Positions 44,335-54,055 of a stretch of DNA of 64,000 bases are shown in pieces. How positions within the stretch are numbered: position 1 is the stretch's first letter; the number at the start of each line of letters is the position of its first letter. Under the pieces are notes generated by a model. It did not search any database. It saw only the letters and a list, made by a program, of their open reading frames with translations, and had not been told where the DNA came from. The position numbers and the translations under genes were made by a program. Source of the stretch: Synechococcus sp. PCC 6312 (GTDB lineage Bacteria; Cyanobacteriota; Cyanobacteriia; Thermosynechococcales; Thermosynechococcaceae); the NCBI RefSeq assembly GCF_000316685.1, contig NC_019680.1, forward strand, positions 3,419,407 through 3,483,406, written 5' to 3'.

Positions 44335-47300
44335 CTAATCTTTAATCTCTAAATCACCGTATTGATAGCTCCCCCCGCCAGGAGTTTGAATTTCAATGAT
44401 GTCGTTTGCCTGAATCTCTAAGCTAAATTTACCCTCCAGTTTTCGCCGTGTTCCGTCTGCTAGTTCTAACAAATTTTCCCCAGTCTTACCTGCTTCACCA
44501 TTTCCCAGGCCAAACGGTGCCACAATTCGACTTTGAGAAATCATGCCAACGGTCATTGGTTCTAAAAACTTGATCCGCCGAATCAACCCATTGCCCCCTG
44601 TAAATTCACCTTGACCGCCACTATCAGCCCGAATTGCAAACGTTTCTAACAGGACGGGATAACGAGTTTCTAACACTTCCGGATCCGTCAAGCGGGAATT
44701 GGTCATGTGAGTTTGCACGCCGGATGCGCCATGAAACCCAGGCCCCGCCCCCGATCCGCCGCCAATGGTTTCGTAATATTGATAGGTTGAGTTACCAAAA
44801 GTGAGGTTATTCATCGTTCCTTGAGAAGCCGCCATAATTCCGAGCGCGCCATAGATGGCATTGGTCACGGCCTGGGAGGTTTCGACATTACCAGCGACAA
44901 CGGCGGCGGGATATTTAGGATTCAATAAACAGCCTTGAGGAACAATCACCGTCACGGGACGCAAACAACCCGCATTAAGGGGAATTTTGTCGGGAATTAA
45001 GGTGCGTAAGACATACAAAACAGCGGCTTTAGTGACAGCAAGGGGAGCATTGAGATTGCCTGTGTCTTGGGAGGAAGTTCCGGTGAAATCTATGGTTAGG
45101 GTTTCGCTGTTTGGATTAACCTCGATGTTGACTTGAATGATTGCGCCGTTATCGAGTGGATAGGTAAAGGAGCCAGAATTGAGCGTTTTTAAGCGATGAC
45201 GTAAACAATCGGCGGCATTGGCCTGGATAAATTCCATATAGTTACTGACAGTTTCTAAACCATAAGTTTCGATTAACTTGGTTAATTCTTGGACACCCCA
45301 ATTATTCGCCGCAATCTGGGCCTGGAGATCGGTGATGTTTTGTTGCGGATTACGGGCTGGATAGGGGCAATTTGTCAGAAGATTCAGGAGTGCTTGTTCT
45401 TGAAATTCACCGTGATCCACCAGTTGGAAAAAGTCGAGTAATACGCCTTCTTGATCCAGATGGTGACTATCGGCCGGCATGGAGCCAGGGGTAATTCCGC
45501 CAATATCGGCATGATGTCCACGGGAAGCAACAAAAAACTGGGGTTGGGCCGGGTTCAAAGCTGTATCTTTCGGGTTCGGAAGTCCAACGTTCGAGTTCAA
45601 AGCTCCATCATTCGGGTTCAGAAGTCCAACATTCGGGTTCAAAGCTGCATCGTTGGAGTTCTGAGGTGCAATATCCGAGCTTTGAGGTGCAATATCCGAG
45701 CTTTGAGGTGGAATGTCCGAGCTTAAAGGTGGATCATTTAGTGTCTGAGCCTGATTATTGGGGATAAAAACGGGTGTGATGACCGTAATATCGGGCAAAT
45801 GCGTCCCCCCTGCGTAGGGATTATTACTGGCATAGACTTGACCAGGCCGGAGTTGGGAGCCTCGCGTTTCTAAAAGCATTTTCACAGTTTGCCCCATTGA
45901 CCCTAAATGCACCGGAATATGCGGGGCGTTGGCGACTAATTCCCCTTGGGCATCAAACAAGGCACAGGAAAAATCGAGACGTTCTTTGATGTTCACCGAA
46001 GCACTGGTATTTTGCAGCGTAATCCCCATTTGTTCGGCAATGGCCTGGAAGAGGTTATGGAAAATTTCTAACTGAATTGGATCGGGTTTGAGGTGTGAAT
46101 TTTGAGTTGTATCTACTTGATTGGAGTTGATTTTTTGGGGTTGATCATGTTGTTGGCTGAAGATGAGATTTCGCTGTGGGGTGACTGTTGCTTGCCAACC
46201 AACTTCAATCACATTGGTTCCCGTGGGTTCAATAATTAGAGCGGGGCCAGTAATGACTGTTTTTGGTGCTAAGTTTTCCCGTTGCCAGGCCTGGACTTGA
46301 TACCATTGACCTTTACTGTAAAGATCAACATCGGCTACGGGTTTTATATCAGTCTGGCTTTGGTTTTTAAATGAATCTTGGGGTAAAGGCATAACTCCAA
46401 TCGCTTCCACGGCCAAACTAGCAATTTCTACGGGGCGATCTGTGAAGGTGAATCCATAACGTTGGTGGTGGGCCTGGGTAAAGGTGGGAATAATCGTCCT
46501 TAAGTCACCGGAATAAGGAATTTCTAAACTGGTATCGCTGCCTTGATAACGACATTGGAGCGTCGTACGGGTAGTAATTCTTTCTGGCTGGATTTCTTCA
46601 GTTGACAATTCTTGAATGGCGGCGTGTTTGAGTTGAGTTTCAATATTTTCTAGGGTTTGATTCTGACTGTGGTTATCTAGCTCAATTGCCAACAAAACCG
46701 ACTGCTCTTTAATGGCTCGCACATCCGCTAATCCCATGCCATAGGCTGATAACACTCCGGCGTAAGGATGAATTAAAACGTGAGAAATACCCAAGGACTC
46801 GGCAATTAAACAGGCGTGTTGACCTCCGGCTCCTCCAAAACAACAGAGGGTATAATCCCGTAAATCATAACCCCGTTGCAGTGAAATTTTTTTTATGGCC
46901 TGGGCCATGGTTTCGACCGCAATGGTGATAAATCCGGCGGCTACTTCGGCTGGGGTAATGGTAGCTTGAGTGGTGGTTTTGATTTGCTCAGTAAGATGCT
47001 TAAATTGAGTCTCAACAGCAGCCAGATCGAGAGGTAAATTGCCATTGGGGCCGAAAATTTTGGGAAAAAATTGGGGTTGAATTTTACCTAAAAAAACATT
47101 GGCATCGGTAATGGTTAAGGGGCCATTGTTTCCATAGGCGGCGGGGCCTGGGTTTGCTCCAGCAGATTCGGGGCCAACTTGATAGCGACCTTGGTCATAT
47201 TTGAGAATCGAACCACCCCCGGCTGCCACTGTATGAATCGCTAACATCGGGGTTTGTAGCCGGACTCCAGCGATTTCAGTTTCCCATTGCCGTTCATAAA

Positions 47301-48207
47301 CAGGAATTACCGTATTTTCATCACCATGGCGATAGTGACAGACATCGGTTGACGTGCCGCCCATATCAAAGCCAATGATGTGTTTGATTCCGGCTTGTAA
47401 ACCCGTTTGGACGACTCCAACTAAGCCCCCAGCCGGCCCGGAAAGAATGCTGTCTTTGCCTTGAAATTGAGTTGCGCTGACTAAGCCCCCATGGGATTGC
47501 ATAAACAGTAACTTTTCTGGTGGGAGTTCTTGTCCTAAGCGATCCACATATCGCCGCAAAATCGGGGATAAATAGGCATCAACAACAGTCGTATCACCCC
47601 GGCGAATCAGTTTAATTAAGGGGCTAATTCTATGAGATACCGAAATCTGTTTGAATCCAATCTCGGTCGCAATTTCGGCAATAACCTGTTCGTGATGGTG
47701 ATAGCGATAACTATGCATCAAGACAATGGCACAGGCCTGGATTCCTTGCTCAAACGCTGCTTGTAAACCCTGTTTAATTTGGCTGGTATCGAGTGGGGTT
47801 AATTCTGTGCCATTGGCCTGGTAACGCCCACAAACCTCAATCACATCCGCATAAAGTAATTTTGGCAGTTTAATCTCTAAGGCAAACAGATCAGGCCGGT
47901 TTTGATAGCCAATGCGGAGGGCATCTTTAAACCCGGAATTAATGACTAAAACAGTGGGTTCACCTTTGTGTTCTAAGAGGGCATTGGTGGCGACAGTGGT
48001 TCCCATTTTGACAGCGGTTATGTGATTACTGGGAATGGGTTGATCTGATGCAATACCTAAAATCTCGCGAATGCCTTGCAGGGCTGCATCTGGATATCTT
48101 TGGGGATTTTCAGATAAGAGCTTATGAACGGTGATTTGACCATCCGGGGCCTGGGCGACAATATCCGTAAATGTGCCACCACGATCAATCCAAAACTGCC
48201 AACCCAT
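44335..48207 (-). CDS. Fused hydantoinase A/B, 5-oxoprolinase-type
   Basis: The 1290-residue protein joins HyuA-like (about residues 1-680) and HyuB-like (about 710-1285) halves, as in eukaryotic and cyanobacterial 5-oxoprolinases. It likely hydrolyses 5-oxoproline to glutamate with ATP, in glutathione turnover. Motifs include FWIDRGGTFTDIVAQ, MGTTVATNALLEHKG, GFDMGGTSTDVCHY in the first half; NNPYAGGTHLPDITVITPVF and GSGAGPGFHGASGVQTHMTN in the second. A low-complexity insert of eight seven-residue repeats lies in the HyuB half, just before the FFVASRGHHADIGG motif. It is 18 bases downstream of the NIL-ferredoxin gene. Confidence 0.95.
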   Translation of the reverse strand: MGWQFWIDRGGTFTDIVAQAPDGQITVHKLLSENPQRYPDAALQGIREILGIASDQPIPSNHITAVKMGTTVATNALLEHKGEPTVLVINSGFKDALRIGYQNRPDLFALEIKLPKLLYADVIEVCGRYQANGTELTPLDTSQIKQGLQAAFEQGIQACAIVLMHSYRYHHHEQVIAEIATEIGFKQISVSHRISPLIKLIRRGDTTVVDAYLSPILRRYVDRLGQELPPEKLLFMQSHGGLVSATQFQGKDSILSGPAGGLVGVVQTGLQAGIKHIIGFDMGGTSTDVCHYRHGDENTVIPVYERQWETEIAGVRLQTPMLAIHTVAAGGGSILKYDQGRYQVGPESAGANPGPAAYGNNGPLTITDANVFLGKIQPQFFPKIFGPNGNLPLDLAAVETQFKHLTEQIKTTTQATITPAEVAAGFITIAVETMAQAIKKISLQRGYDLRDYTLCCFGGAGGQHACLIAESLGISHVLIHPYAGVLSAYGMGLADVRAIKEQSVLLAIELDNHSQNQTLENIETQLKHAAIQELSTEEIQPERITTRTTLQCRYQGSDTSLEIPYSGDLRTIIPTFTQAHHQRYGFTFTDRPVEIASLAVEAIGVMPLPQDSFKNQSQTDIKPVADVDLYSKGQWYQVQAWQRENLAPKTVITGPALIIEPTGTNVIEVGWQATVTPQRNLIFSQQHDQPQKINSNQVDTTQNSHLKPDPIQLEIFHNLFQAIAEQMGITLQNTSASVNIKERLDFSCALFDAQGELVANAPHIPVHLGSMGQTVKMLLETRGSQLRPGQVYASNNPYAGGTHLPDITVITPVFIPNNQAQTLNDPPLSSDIPPQSSDIAPQSSDIAPQNSNDAALNPNVGLLNPNDGALNSNVGLPNPKDTALNPAQPQFFVASRGHHADIGGITPGSMPADSHHLDQEGVLLDFFQLVDHGEFQEQALLNLLTNCPYPARNPQQNITDLQAQIAANNWGVQELTKLIETYGLETVSNYMEFIQANAADCLRHRLKTLNSGSFTYPLDNGAIIQVNIEVNPNSETLTIDFTGTSSQDTGNLNAPLAVTKAAVLYVLRTLIPDKIPLNAGCLRPVTVIVPQGCLLNPKYPAAVVAGNVETSQAVTNAIYGALGIMAASQGTMNNLTFGNSTYQYYETIGGGSGAGPGFHGASGVQTHMTNSRLTDPEVLETRYPVLLETFAIRADSGGQGEFTGGNGLIRRIKFLEPMTVGMISQSRIVAPFGLGNGEAGKTGENLLELADGTRRKLEGKFSLEIQANDIIEIQTPGGGSYQYGDLEIKD
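45556..45723 (-). repeat. 21-bp tandem repeat, 8 units, inside the oxoprolinase gene
   Basis: Eight in-frame 21-bp units encode seven-residue repeats: SSDIPPQ, SSDIAPQ (twice), NSNDAAL, NPNVGLL, NPNDGAL, NSNVGLP and NPKDTAL. They keep the reading frame and interrupt an otherwise conserved HyuB domain between the VITPVFIPNN segment and FFVASRGHH. Confidence 0.9.
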
Positions 48208-48225
48208 AACAACTCACAAAACTGT

Positions 48226-48630
48226 CTAAAATGCGGTGGAAATGGCCTGGACGGGACAAGTGGGAATGCATTGCTCACAGACAATACAGCGAGAGCGGGT
48301 AAATTGCAGTTGCCAGGTTTCCGGGTGCAGCGTTAGGGCCTGGGTGGGACAAACTCCCGTGCATAAACCGCAATGAACACAGGCCTGGTCATCAATCATA
48401 ATTTCCCGACTGGCTAAGGATACGCCAATTTCCTGGGATCGCATCCAATCCAAGGCCGCCTCTAATTGATCAATGTCTCCCGCCAACTCCAGGACTAATT
48501 TCCCCACCTGATTCGGCGCAACCTGGGCCCGGATAATATTTGCGGCAATATTAAAATCTTTGGCCAAGCGATAGGTTAAGGGCATTTGCACCGTGCGCCG
48601 GGGAAAGGTGAGAGTAACGCGCTTTTTCAT
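48226..48630 (-). CDS. NIL domain plus 2x[4Fe-4S] ferredoxin
   Basis: The 134-residue protein has an N-terminal NIL domain of about 75 residues (MKKRVTLTFPRRTVQMPL start), the ligand-binding domain of methionine importer ATPases. Two 4Fe-4S motifs follow: CVHCGLCTGVCPTQAL and CIVCEQCIPTCPVQAI. This NIL-ferredoxin arrangement is widespread in cyanobacteria, and a role in sulfur or methionine metabolism is suspected. It lies between hisIE and the oxoprolinase gene in the same direction. Confidence 0.93.
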   Translation of the reverse strand: MKKRVTLTFPRRTVQMPLTYRLAKDFNIAANIIRAQVAPNQVGKLVLELAGDIDQLEAALDWMRSQEIGVSLASREIMIDDQACVHCGLCTGVCPTQALTLHPETWQLQFTRSRCIVCEQCIPTCPVQAISTAF

Positions 48631-48705
48631 GGTTGTTTCTCAGGAGTGAGGAATTAGAAGTGAGATATTTAGGATTAAGGTATTCTCTCTCCTCTTTTCT
48701 ACTGC

Positions 48706-49353
48706 TTATTTCCGTCGCGCAGCCAAAACTTCATACACCTGTCGCAAGCTCACCCCATGATGGGCCAGGGCAACAAGGGCATGGTAGAACAAATCGGCAA
48801 CTTCACCGGCAATGGCATCGGGTTGATCATCCTTACAGGCCATGACCACTTCAGCGGCTTCTTCACCAATTTTTTTAAGGATTTTGTTATCCCCGGCCTG
48901 GAACAACGAGGCAGTATAGGATTGACGGTCGGGATGTTTTTGCCGATCTCGGATCACCTCAAATACTTGCGAGAGCATATCGGCCGGGGGCGGGTTCCGG
49001 GTGGGAGTACCAGTTTCCGGGGCTTGGATTTGATGAAAACAACTGCGCTCACCCGTATGACAGGCAATATTTCCCACCTGCTCAACCGTAATCAACAGGG
49101 CATCAGCATCACAGTCATACCGCAACGACTTCACCCACTGGACATGACCTGATGTTTCCCCCTTAGGCCAGAGTTCTTGGCGGGAACGACTCCAAAACCA
49201 AGTCCGCCCCGTTTCCATTGTTTTATAAAGTGAATCCCGATTCATCCAGGCCAGCATCAAAACCGTGCCATCTAAGTAATCCTGAACAATGGCTGGCACC
49301 AGGCCCCGCTCATCAAAGTGAATGGTTTCAATCGGAATAGCAGGATAATTCAA
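48706..49353 (-). CDS. hisIE: Bifunctional phosphoribosyl-AMP cyclohydrolase / phosphoribosyl-ATP pyrophosphatase
   Basis: The enzyme catalyses steps 2 and 3 of histidine biosynthesis. The 215-residue protein has the HisI half with [37 protein letters not shown] and a zinc/metal site in DCDADALL and [11 protein letters not shown]. The HisE half begins near residue 107 ([17 protein letters not shown]) and includes [16 protein letters not shown]. Length is normal for the fused form. Confidence 0.97.
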   Translation of the reverse strand: MNYPAIPIETIHFDERGLVPAIVQDYLDGTVLMLAWMNRDSLYKTMETGRTWFWSRSRQELWPKGETSGHVQWVKSLRYDCDADALLITVEQVGNIACHTGERSCFHQIQAPETGTPTRNPPPADMLSQVFEVIRDRQKHPDRQSYTASLFQAGDNKILKKIGEEAAEVVMACKDDQPDAIAGEVADLFYHALVALAHHGVSLRQVYEVLAARRK

Positions 49354-49400
49354 ACCAGAAAAAGCTCAATCTACTGCATTGACTCAATAAAAACTTAAAA

Positions 49401-49494
49401 GACCCGGAGGCCACGCCTATCACAAGCATCCCGTATTGCTGCTCCCTTCCGGGCCTGACAAGGTTGAGGCGTTGTCATCGCATGGTTCCGAGTC
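49401..49494 (-). ncRNA. ffs: Signal recognition particle RNA, small bacterial type
   Basis: On the minus strand the sequence contains the SRP domain IV motif TCAGGCCCGGAAGGGAGCAG. GACTCGG at the 5' end pairs with CCGGGTC at the 3' end, closing a long hairpin of 94 bases. A T-rich stretch (CTTTTAAGTTTTT) follows as a possible terminator. Exact ends are approximate. Confidence 0.93.
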
Positions 49495-49609
49495 GATCTT
49501 CATCATAACAACTGGCAGAAACTTTTGATCTTTTAATGAATAAGCGTAACCAATCTCATCCAGGCCTGGGATAAACCGCTATGCTGGCCATTAACCTGGG
49601 AATCAGAGC

Positions 49610-50770
49610 ATGGAAGGCAGCCTCAGCGATCTGGATTTTTATAGCTTGCTTCAAAGTTTATCCCTAACTCAACGGACGGGAGAACTGTATATCGAAGATG
49701 AGGGCGGCCAGTACTGGTTATTGCTCCTCACCAACGGCCGGATTCTCTACATCGCGGATATCCATAGCCAGTCCCTCCATCGCCTCCAAGATTATCTCCA
49801 CGGCAATAATTTACGCACTCCCGATCAATCTGAGCTTTCGGACAGTACTGCCGGTAGTAGTTGGCCCGAATATGAAGCCCTTTGGTGGCTACTTCAACAA
49901 GACCAAATTGATATGACCCAAGCTCACCATCTATTGCGATCAATGATTCGGGAATCCCTTTTAGATGTCGCCAGTCTTTATCGGGGCTGGTTTTGTTGGC
50001 AAACTGCAACTCTCGGTATTCCCCAACTAACCACCTATCCTCTGATTGGGCTGCTCAGTGATGTCATGGAACAGTTACGGGAGTGGAAAACCCTGTATCC
50101 CTACATTCGCTCTCCTGATCAATACCTCCATCCAGGAGATTCCCCCCAGCCCCAGGCCCTCCTTGCCGAAAGTAGTTGGAAACTCCTCCAGGCCTGGATG
50201 CAGGATCAACTCAGTCTCCGGGTACTTTCGCGGCGCTTGGGGAGAGATATCAGTAGCGTTGGCAAAGTCATTCTGCCTTACCTCCACCAGGGCCTAGTAC
50301 AACTCACCCCCCCTCCTGCTCCCCCCAGGCCAGTTGCCCTGCACATTCAACGCCACACTCCCCGGATCATGTGTGTGGACGACTCCCTCACCATTCGGCA
50401 ATTTGTCGAAAAAACCCTCTCCCAGGCCGGCTATGAAGCCACAGGTATTGCCCACCCCCTCAAAGCCCTCAGCCTGATTTTTCAACTCCATCCCGACCTG
50501 ATTTTCTGTGATCTGAATATGCCGGAACTCAATGGCTATGATTTTTGTGCCATGCTTCGCCACACCCCCCAGTTTCGTCATACCCCGATTATTATCCTCA
50601 CCAGCCACAGTGGCCTCAGCGAACGGTTACGGGCCAATATCCTTGGGGCCAACAACTACCTAGCCAAACCCTTTAGCCCCGATGAATTACTATCCCTCGT
50701 TGAATACTATGCCGGCCGCCCTAATCCAAGCCTAAATGACCCTGAAAAAATCCTGCAAGATGTGCTCTGA
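49610..50770 (+). CDS. PatA-like response regulator (DUF4388 + receiver)
   Basis: The 386-residue protein has an N-terminal PATAN/DUF4388 domain (SLSDLDFYSLLQSLSLTQRT, with the GELYIEDEGG strand) and a C-terminal receiver domain from about residue 250: IMCVDDSLTIRQFVEK (acidic pocket), the phospho-accepting Asp in LIFCDLNMPELNGYDF, the ILTSHSG Thr and LAKPFSPDELL Lys. This is the layout of PatA and the PixG/TaxP1-type regulators used in phototaxis and heterocyst patterning. No partner kinase is in the window. The end overlaps the convergent Uma2 gene by 39 bases. Confidence 0.92.
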   Translation: MEGSLSDLDFYSLLQSLSLTQRTGELYIEDEGGQYWLLLLTNGRILYIADIHSQSLHRLQDYLHGNNLRTPDQSELSDSTAGSSWPEYEALWWLLQQDQIDMTQAHHLLRSMIRESLLDVASLYRGWFCWQTATLGIPQLTTYPLIGLLSDVMEQLREWKTLYPYIRSPDQYLHPGDSPQPQALLAESSWKLLQAWMQDQLSLRVLSRRLGRDISSVGKVILPYLHQGLVQLTPPPAPPRPVALHIQRHTPRIMCVDDSLTIRQFVEKTLSQAGYEATGIAHPLKALSLIFQLHPDLIFCDLNMPELNGYDFCAMLRHTPQFRHTPIIILTSHSGLSERLRANILGANNYLAKPFSPDELLSLVEYYAGRPNPSLNDPEKILQDVL

Positions 50771-51373
50771 TCTCAGGCTCTGGCTCAGGGAATGATCATC
50801 AAAATCCGATCCTGATTCTGGGTCAACCCCCAATTCCAGCAGTTTTGTCCGTAACTGCTCTGCCCGTTCTCTCTCCTGCTCTGCCCGTAGTCGTTCTGCT
50901 TCAGCTTGTTGAGTCGCGATTGCCAAATTCTGCCGCATCTCAATCATGGTTTGAAACCGTTGCCCATTGGGATCATTAATTTCTAAAGTCTCTGAAGTCA
51001 GATAACGATCATAAAAAGCCAACTTACGATTCACTTCGGTGGCCGTGCTCCCTGGGGACAAGACTTCCACAACAACTTGCGGGGCAATATTTCCTTCTTC
51101 CCACTGCTGATAGGAACCCCAATAACCTTTAGGTCGGCCAAATGCCGCCATCGCATCGGGAGTAACACGAATTTCTGGCTGCCCTTTCACGGGATACCAG
51201 AGCAAATCGCCCGCCACAAACACATTGGGATCATCAGCAAATAGGCATTCTAAGTTTTCTTTGATCAGAATAATCCACTTAAACTGTAAGGTATTTTCTG
51301 CCATGGGTTGGCCATCGCTATCGGGATAGATGATGTCTGGCTGAATATTTCGCTCTAAAGAAAGGGGCATCAT
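50732..51373 (-). CDS. Uma2 family protein with an internal deletion
   Basis: The 213-residue product is a close paralogue of the Uma2 protein at 42240-42944 over residues 1-125 (YPDSDGQPMAENTLQFKWI, VFVAGDLLWYPVKGQPEIRV, APQVVVEVLSPGSTATEVN). It then jumps from FYDRY straight to LTSETLEINDPNG. About 43 residues, including the DEYYIYDP strand of the core, are missing without loss of frame. The C-terminal coiled coil is kept and extended. The fold is probably incomplete and activity doubtful. The last 39 bases overlap the PatA-like gene tail to tail. Confidence 0.85.
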   Translation of the reverse strand: MMPLSLERNIQPDIIYPDSDGQPMAENTLQFKWIILIKENLECLFADDPNVFVAGDLLWYPVKGQPEIRVTPDAMAAFGRPKGYWGSYQQWEEGNIAPQVVVEVLSPGSTATEVNRKLAFYDRYLTSETLEINDPNGQRFQTMIEMRQNLAIATQQAEAERLRAEQERERAEQLRTKLLELGVDPESGSDFDDHSLSQSLRSEHILQDFFRVI

Positions 51374-51453
51374 GCCTTAGCAAAAACCGCCTACCCCTCT
51401 AGCTCTTGGCTAGGTTGATAAGCGGCATCATTGGCGTTGAAATCCTGGCTAAC

Positions 51454-51657
51454 TTACAACAGTCCAGTATTAGCTCCTGGTTTACCAGTAGAAAGCTCAA
51501 CCTTAACGATCTTGCCTCCCATTTTTTGAATCCGTTGCTGTTCTTTAAACCAATTATCGTAGGGGACCAACTTAGTAAAATAGGTATTTTGCAATTCCCG
51601 CTGAGTCCGAATCCGGGTCTGGCTAGGAACGCAGGCAGTGATCTTAAACAGTCGCAT
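51454..51657 (-). CDS. apcC: Allophycocyanin core linker, 7.8 kDa
   Basis: ApcC caps and stabilises the allophycocyanin cylinders of the phycobilisome core on thylakoids. The 67-residue protein matches the family across its length (RLFKITACVPSQTRIRTQRE, LQNTYFTKLVPYDNW, MGGKIVKVEL). A GGAG lies 10 bases upstream of the ATG. It is 222 bases downstream of apcB and is usually transcribed with apcAB at lower level. Confidence 0.98.
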   Translation of the reverse strand: MRLFKITACVPSQTRIRTQRELQNTYFTKLVPYDNWFKEQQRIQKMGGKIVKVELSTGKPGANTGLL

Positions 51658-51879
51658 AGGTCATCGGCTCCAAACCTTGTCCTGAGTAGTGTGGGTCTAA
51701 ATTCATCTTCTCAAATACACTAAGTCTGGGTGCTCGGGATCAATATCAAACTGTTCAAGCAAAGACGAACATATTCCGGAGTAACACCAGTGAACATGAC
51801 GGGGCCTGTACAGACTGAAACTCATCCCCAACATCCCAGACCTAAAGCACAATCAGAAATGTCTGATCGGTAGTTAGTT

Positions 51880-52365
51880 CTAGCTCAAACCAGAAGAAAT
51901 GTAGTCAAAATAGACACCCATTTCTTTTCCAGCATCAGAACCCACCAAGCTAGCGGTGACTTCTTTCATGGCCTGGATCGCCTGCACGGTAGCGGCAATG
52001 GGCACGCCCAAGGAGTTGTAGGTTTCTTTCAAACCGTTCAATACCCGCTCATCCAAGATGGACGGATCGCCAGCCAACATGGCATAGGTGGCGTAACGGA
52101 GGTAGTAATCTAAGTCACGGATACAAGCGGCATAACGCCGGGTGGTGTACATATTCCCACCCGGCCGAGTGATGTCGGAGTACAACAAGGACTTAGCAAC
52201 AGCTTCCTTGACGATACCAGCGGCATTGGAGCTAATCACGGTAGCGGCCCGGACGCGCAGTTCGCCAGTGGCAAAATAAGACTTGAGCTTTTCTAAAGCA
52301 GCAGTATCCAGATACTTGCCCTGCACATCAGAGGAGTTGATGACAGCGGTAATGGCATCTTGCAT
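51880..52365 (-). CDS. apcB: Allophycocyanin beta chain
   Basis: This phycobilisome core subunit is 161 residues. Cys81 in [14 protein letters not shown] binds phycocyanobilin, and Asn71 in [11 protein letters not shown] is the conserved methylated residue in the family. GAGGA precedes the start. It is second in the apcA-apcB-apcC operon, 61 bases after apcA. Confidence 0.98.
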   Translation of the reverse strand: MQDAITAVINSSDVQGKYLDTAALEKLKSYFATGELRVRAATVISSNAAGIVKEAVAKSLLYSDITRPGGNMYTTRRYAACIRDLDYYLRYATYAMLAGDPSILDERVLNGLKETYNSLGVPIAATVQAIQAMKEVTASLVGSDAGKEMGVYFDYISSGLS

Positions 52366-52426
52366 GGTTATAATTCCTCAGCAATGTTCTCAATAAGTTA
52401 AAAATTGAACGCAAGAGACCGCAGCC

Positions 52427-52912
52427 TTACTGCATGGCCCCAATGACGAAATCGAAGTAAGAACCAGCTTCAGCGGCATCTTCGGCAGACAAGAGGCTAG
52501 CAGCGGCATTTTTCAAACCACGCACACCTTCAGCCACGGCCGGGATGGGGGTACCCAAGGAGTTGTACATTTCCCGCACGCCAACAATCCCAATTTCTTC
52601 AATGGGAGTGACATCGCCAGAAACAATTCCGTAGGTGACTAAGCGCAGGTAGTAGTCCAAATCACGCAAGCAGGTGGCGGTCATTTCTTCGCCATAGGCA
52701 TTACCACCGGGGGAAACCACATCAGGGCGTTTTTGGAACAATTGGTCACCTGCTTGTTTGACGAGCCGCTCCCGATTTTCGGTCAGGGCTTGGGCAATGC
52801 GTAACCGACGTTCGCCGGTGGTGACAAAGCTCTTAATCCGATCTAATTCACCGGGGCTGAGATAACGGGCCTCGGCATCAGCATTCACGATCGACTTCGT
52901 GACGACGCTCAT
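52427..52912 (-). CDS. apcA: Allophycocyanin alpha chain
   Basis: The alpha subunit of allophycocyanin is 161 residues long, with the bilin attachment Cys81 in [14 protein letters not shown] and the [11 protein letters not shown] segment before it. A strong GGAGG lies six bases before the ATG. It is the promoter-proximal gene of the operon; transcription must start within the 714-base gap upstream. apcE is not adjacent. Confidence 0.98.
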   Translation of the reverse strand: MSVVTKSIVNADAEARYLSPGELDRIKSFVTTGERRLRIAQALTENRERLVKQAGDQLFQKRPDVVSPGGNAYGEEMTATCLRDLDYYLRLVTYGIVSGDVTPIEEIGIVGVREMYNSLGTPIPAVAEGVRGLKNAAASLLSAEDAAEAGSYFDFVIGAMQ

Positions 52913-53626
52913 TGAATTCCTCCAAGTTGGAATGAAAAAACTAGGGGCTTAGTATCTGAAGCTGGCAGAGCCAGAGTGAGTCGGGAGCATTATCGTCCTT
53001 GATCAGGGAGCCAAACTAGGGGCTAAACTAGCTAGCTCTCAGACGGGATCACCCCCGTGAGGTCAGAAACCTTCCGCAAAACATTGTCTGTTAATGCGAA
53101 CATCAAACTACACCCTTGAAATGCTTTGTAACATTTCTGGGATTTTCCAAGCAAGGTTGGACATAAAAGCCATGAAAGCCAGGGGAGACGTTAATCAGTT
53201 GTTACATTTGTTCGCAAAGAACCGGGGCGTCTGGAAATAATTTTTAATAATTTTCAAGGGGGATCGGTAGAGTGTGTAGGCTCATTTTCTTCTTCCTCTT
53301 CGATCCTGTCCTGTGACCCATTGAGGGGGCTGATTGGGGTAGGTTAGGGCATAACTCTACTAGGCCATGGATCGGATTCTCAGAACAATCTCCCGAATGC
53401 GCTGTGATTAATCTGTACCTTGAAAGTCTTAATCAGTGATCAGAGTCATCGGCTGGGGAGTTAGAGAGATGAAAAAAATGAGTTGGACTGTGTAATCAAA
53501 TTTATCAGGTCATTCTGTGAATGCATTTTGTCCTTTACCAATCGTCACCTCGTCCCCTAAAGTTAGGCATCAACCAGAGATCCCCATGGCAAGGTAAATT
53601 TAGACGATACGATTCAATGAATTCCC
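52913..53626. other. Intergenic region upstream of apcA and panD
   Basis: The apcA promoter and leader (minus strand) and the panD promoter (plus strand) must lie here. No ORF of note is seen. A related TGTAACATTT / TTGTTACATTT pair lies near 53129 and 53199, and an AT-rich tract near 53240. apc operons usually have long leaders; the start site could not be placed. Confidence 0.5.
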
Positions 53627-54055
53627 ATGGCTTTGATCCGACTCCTTCACGCCAAGCTCCATCGTCTGCGAGTCACTGATGCCAATATTAACTATGTCGG
53701 GAGCGTTACGATTGACCTGGATCTCCTCAATTTAGTTGGCATTTTACCCCTTCAAGAGGTGGAAGTTTGGAATGCAACCAATGGCAACCGCTTCACAACC
53801 TATGCGTTACCAGGCCAAGCCGGAACGGGAACAATTTGTGTCAATGGGGCGGCAGCACATCTATGTGCCATTGGAGACATTGTCATTATTGCGGCCTATG
53901 AGATGAGAGAGCGGCAGGCTGTTCTTCAAGGTGGGCACCAGGCCCGTGTCGTGATTGCCGATGCCCAAAACCACTGCCAAGAATTGCTCGAACAATCTCT
54001 TTGGGAAACAGAGTTAGGGATGACCCTGAAAACCACCGTACAACCCCTAAACTAA
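53627..54055 (+). CDS. panD: Aspartate 1-decarboxylase
   Basis: PanD makes beta-alanine from aspartate for pantothenate and coenzyme A. The proenzyme cleaves itself between Gly25 and Ser26 (NINYVGSVTID), giving the pyruvoyl cofactor at Ser26. The 142-residue protein includes VWNATNGNRFTTYALPG and the tail AHLCAIGDIVIIAAY. It overlaps the convergent ccmK by nine bases. Confidence 0.96.
   Translation: MALIRLLHAKLHRLRVTDANINYVGSVTIDLDLLNLVGILPLQEVEVWNATNGNRFTTYALPGQAGTGTICVNGAAAHLCAIGDIVIIAAYEMRERQAVLQGGHQARVVIADAQNHCQELLEQSLWETELGMTLKTTVQPLN

Noticed and set aside
45556-45723. Possible CRISPR array from the regular repeats
   Set aside because: The units are contiguous 21-bp repeats without spacers and are in frame within a coding domain.
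45451-45726. Plus-strand open frame with repeated VQSxIxRVxxS-like units
   Set aside because: It is the antisense reading of the 21-bp repeats in the oxoprolinase gene; the minus-strand frame fits the enzyme.
53460-53500. Very short ORF with ATGAAAAAAATG before panD
   Set aside because: Only eight codons before a stop; no sign of a leader peptide with function.
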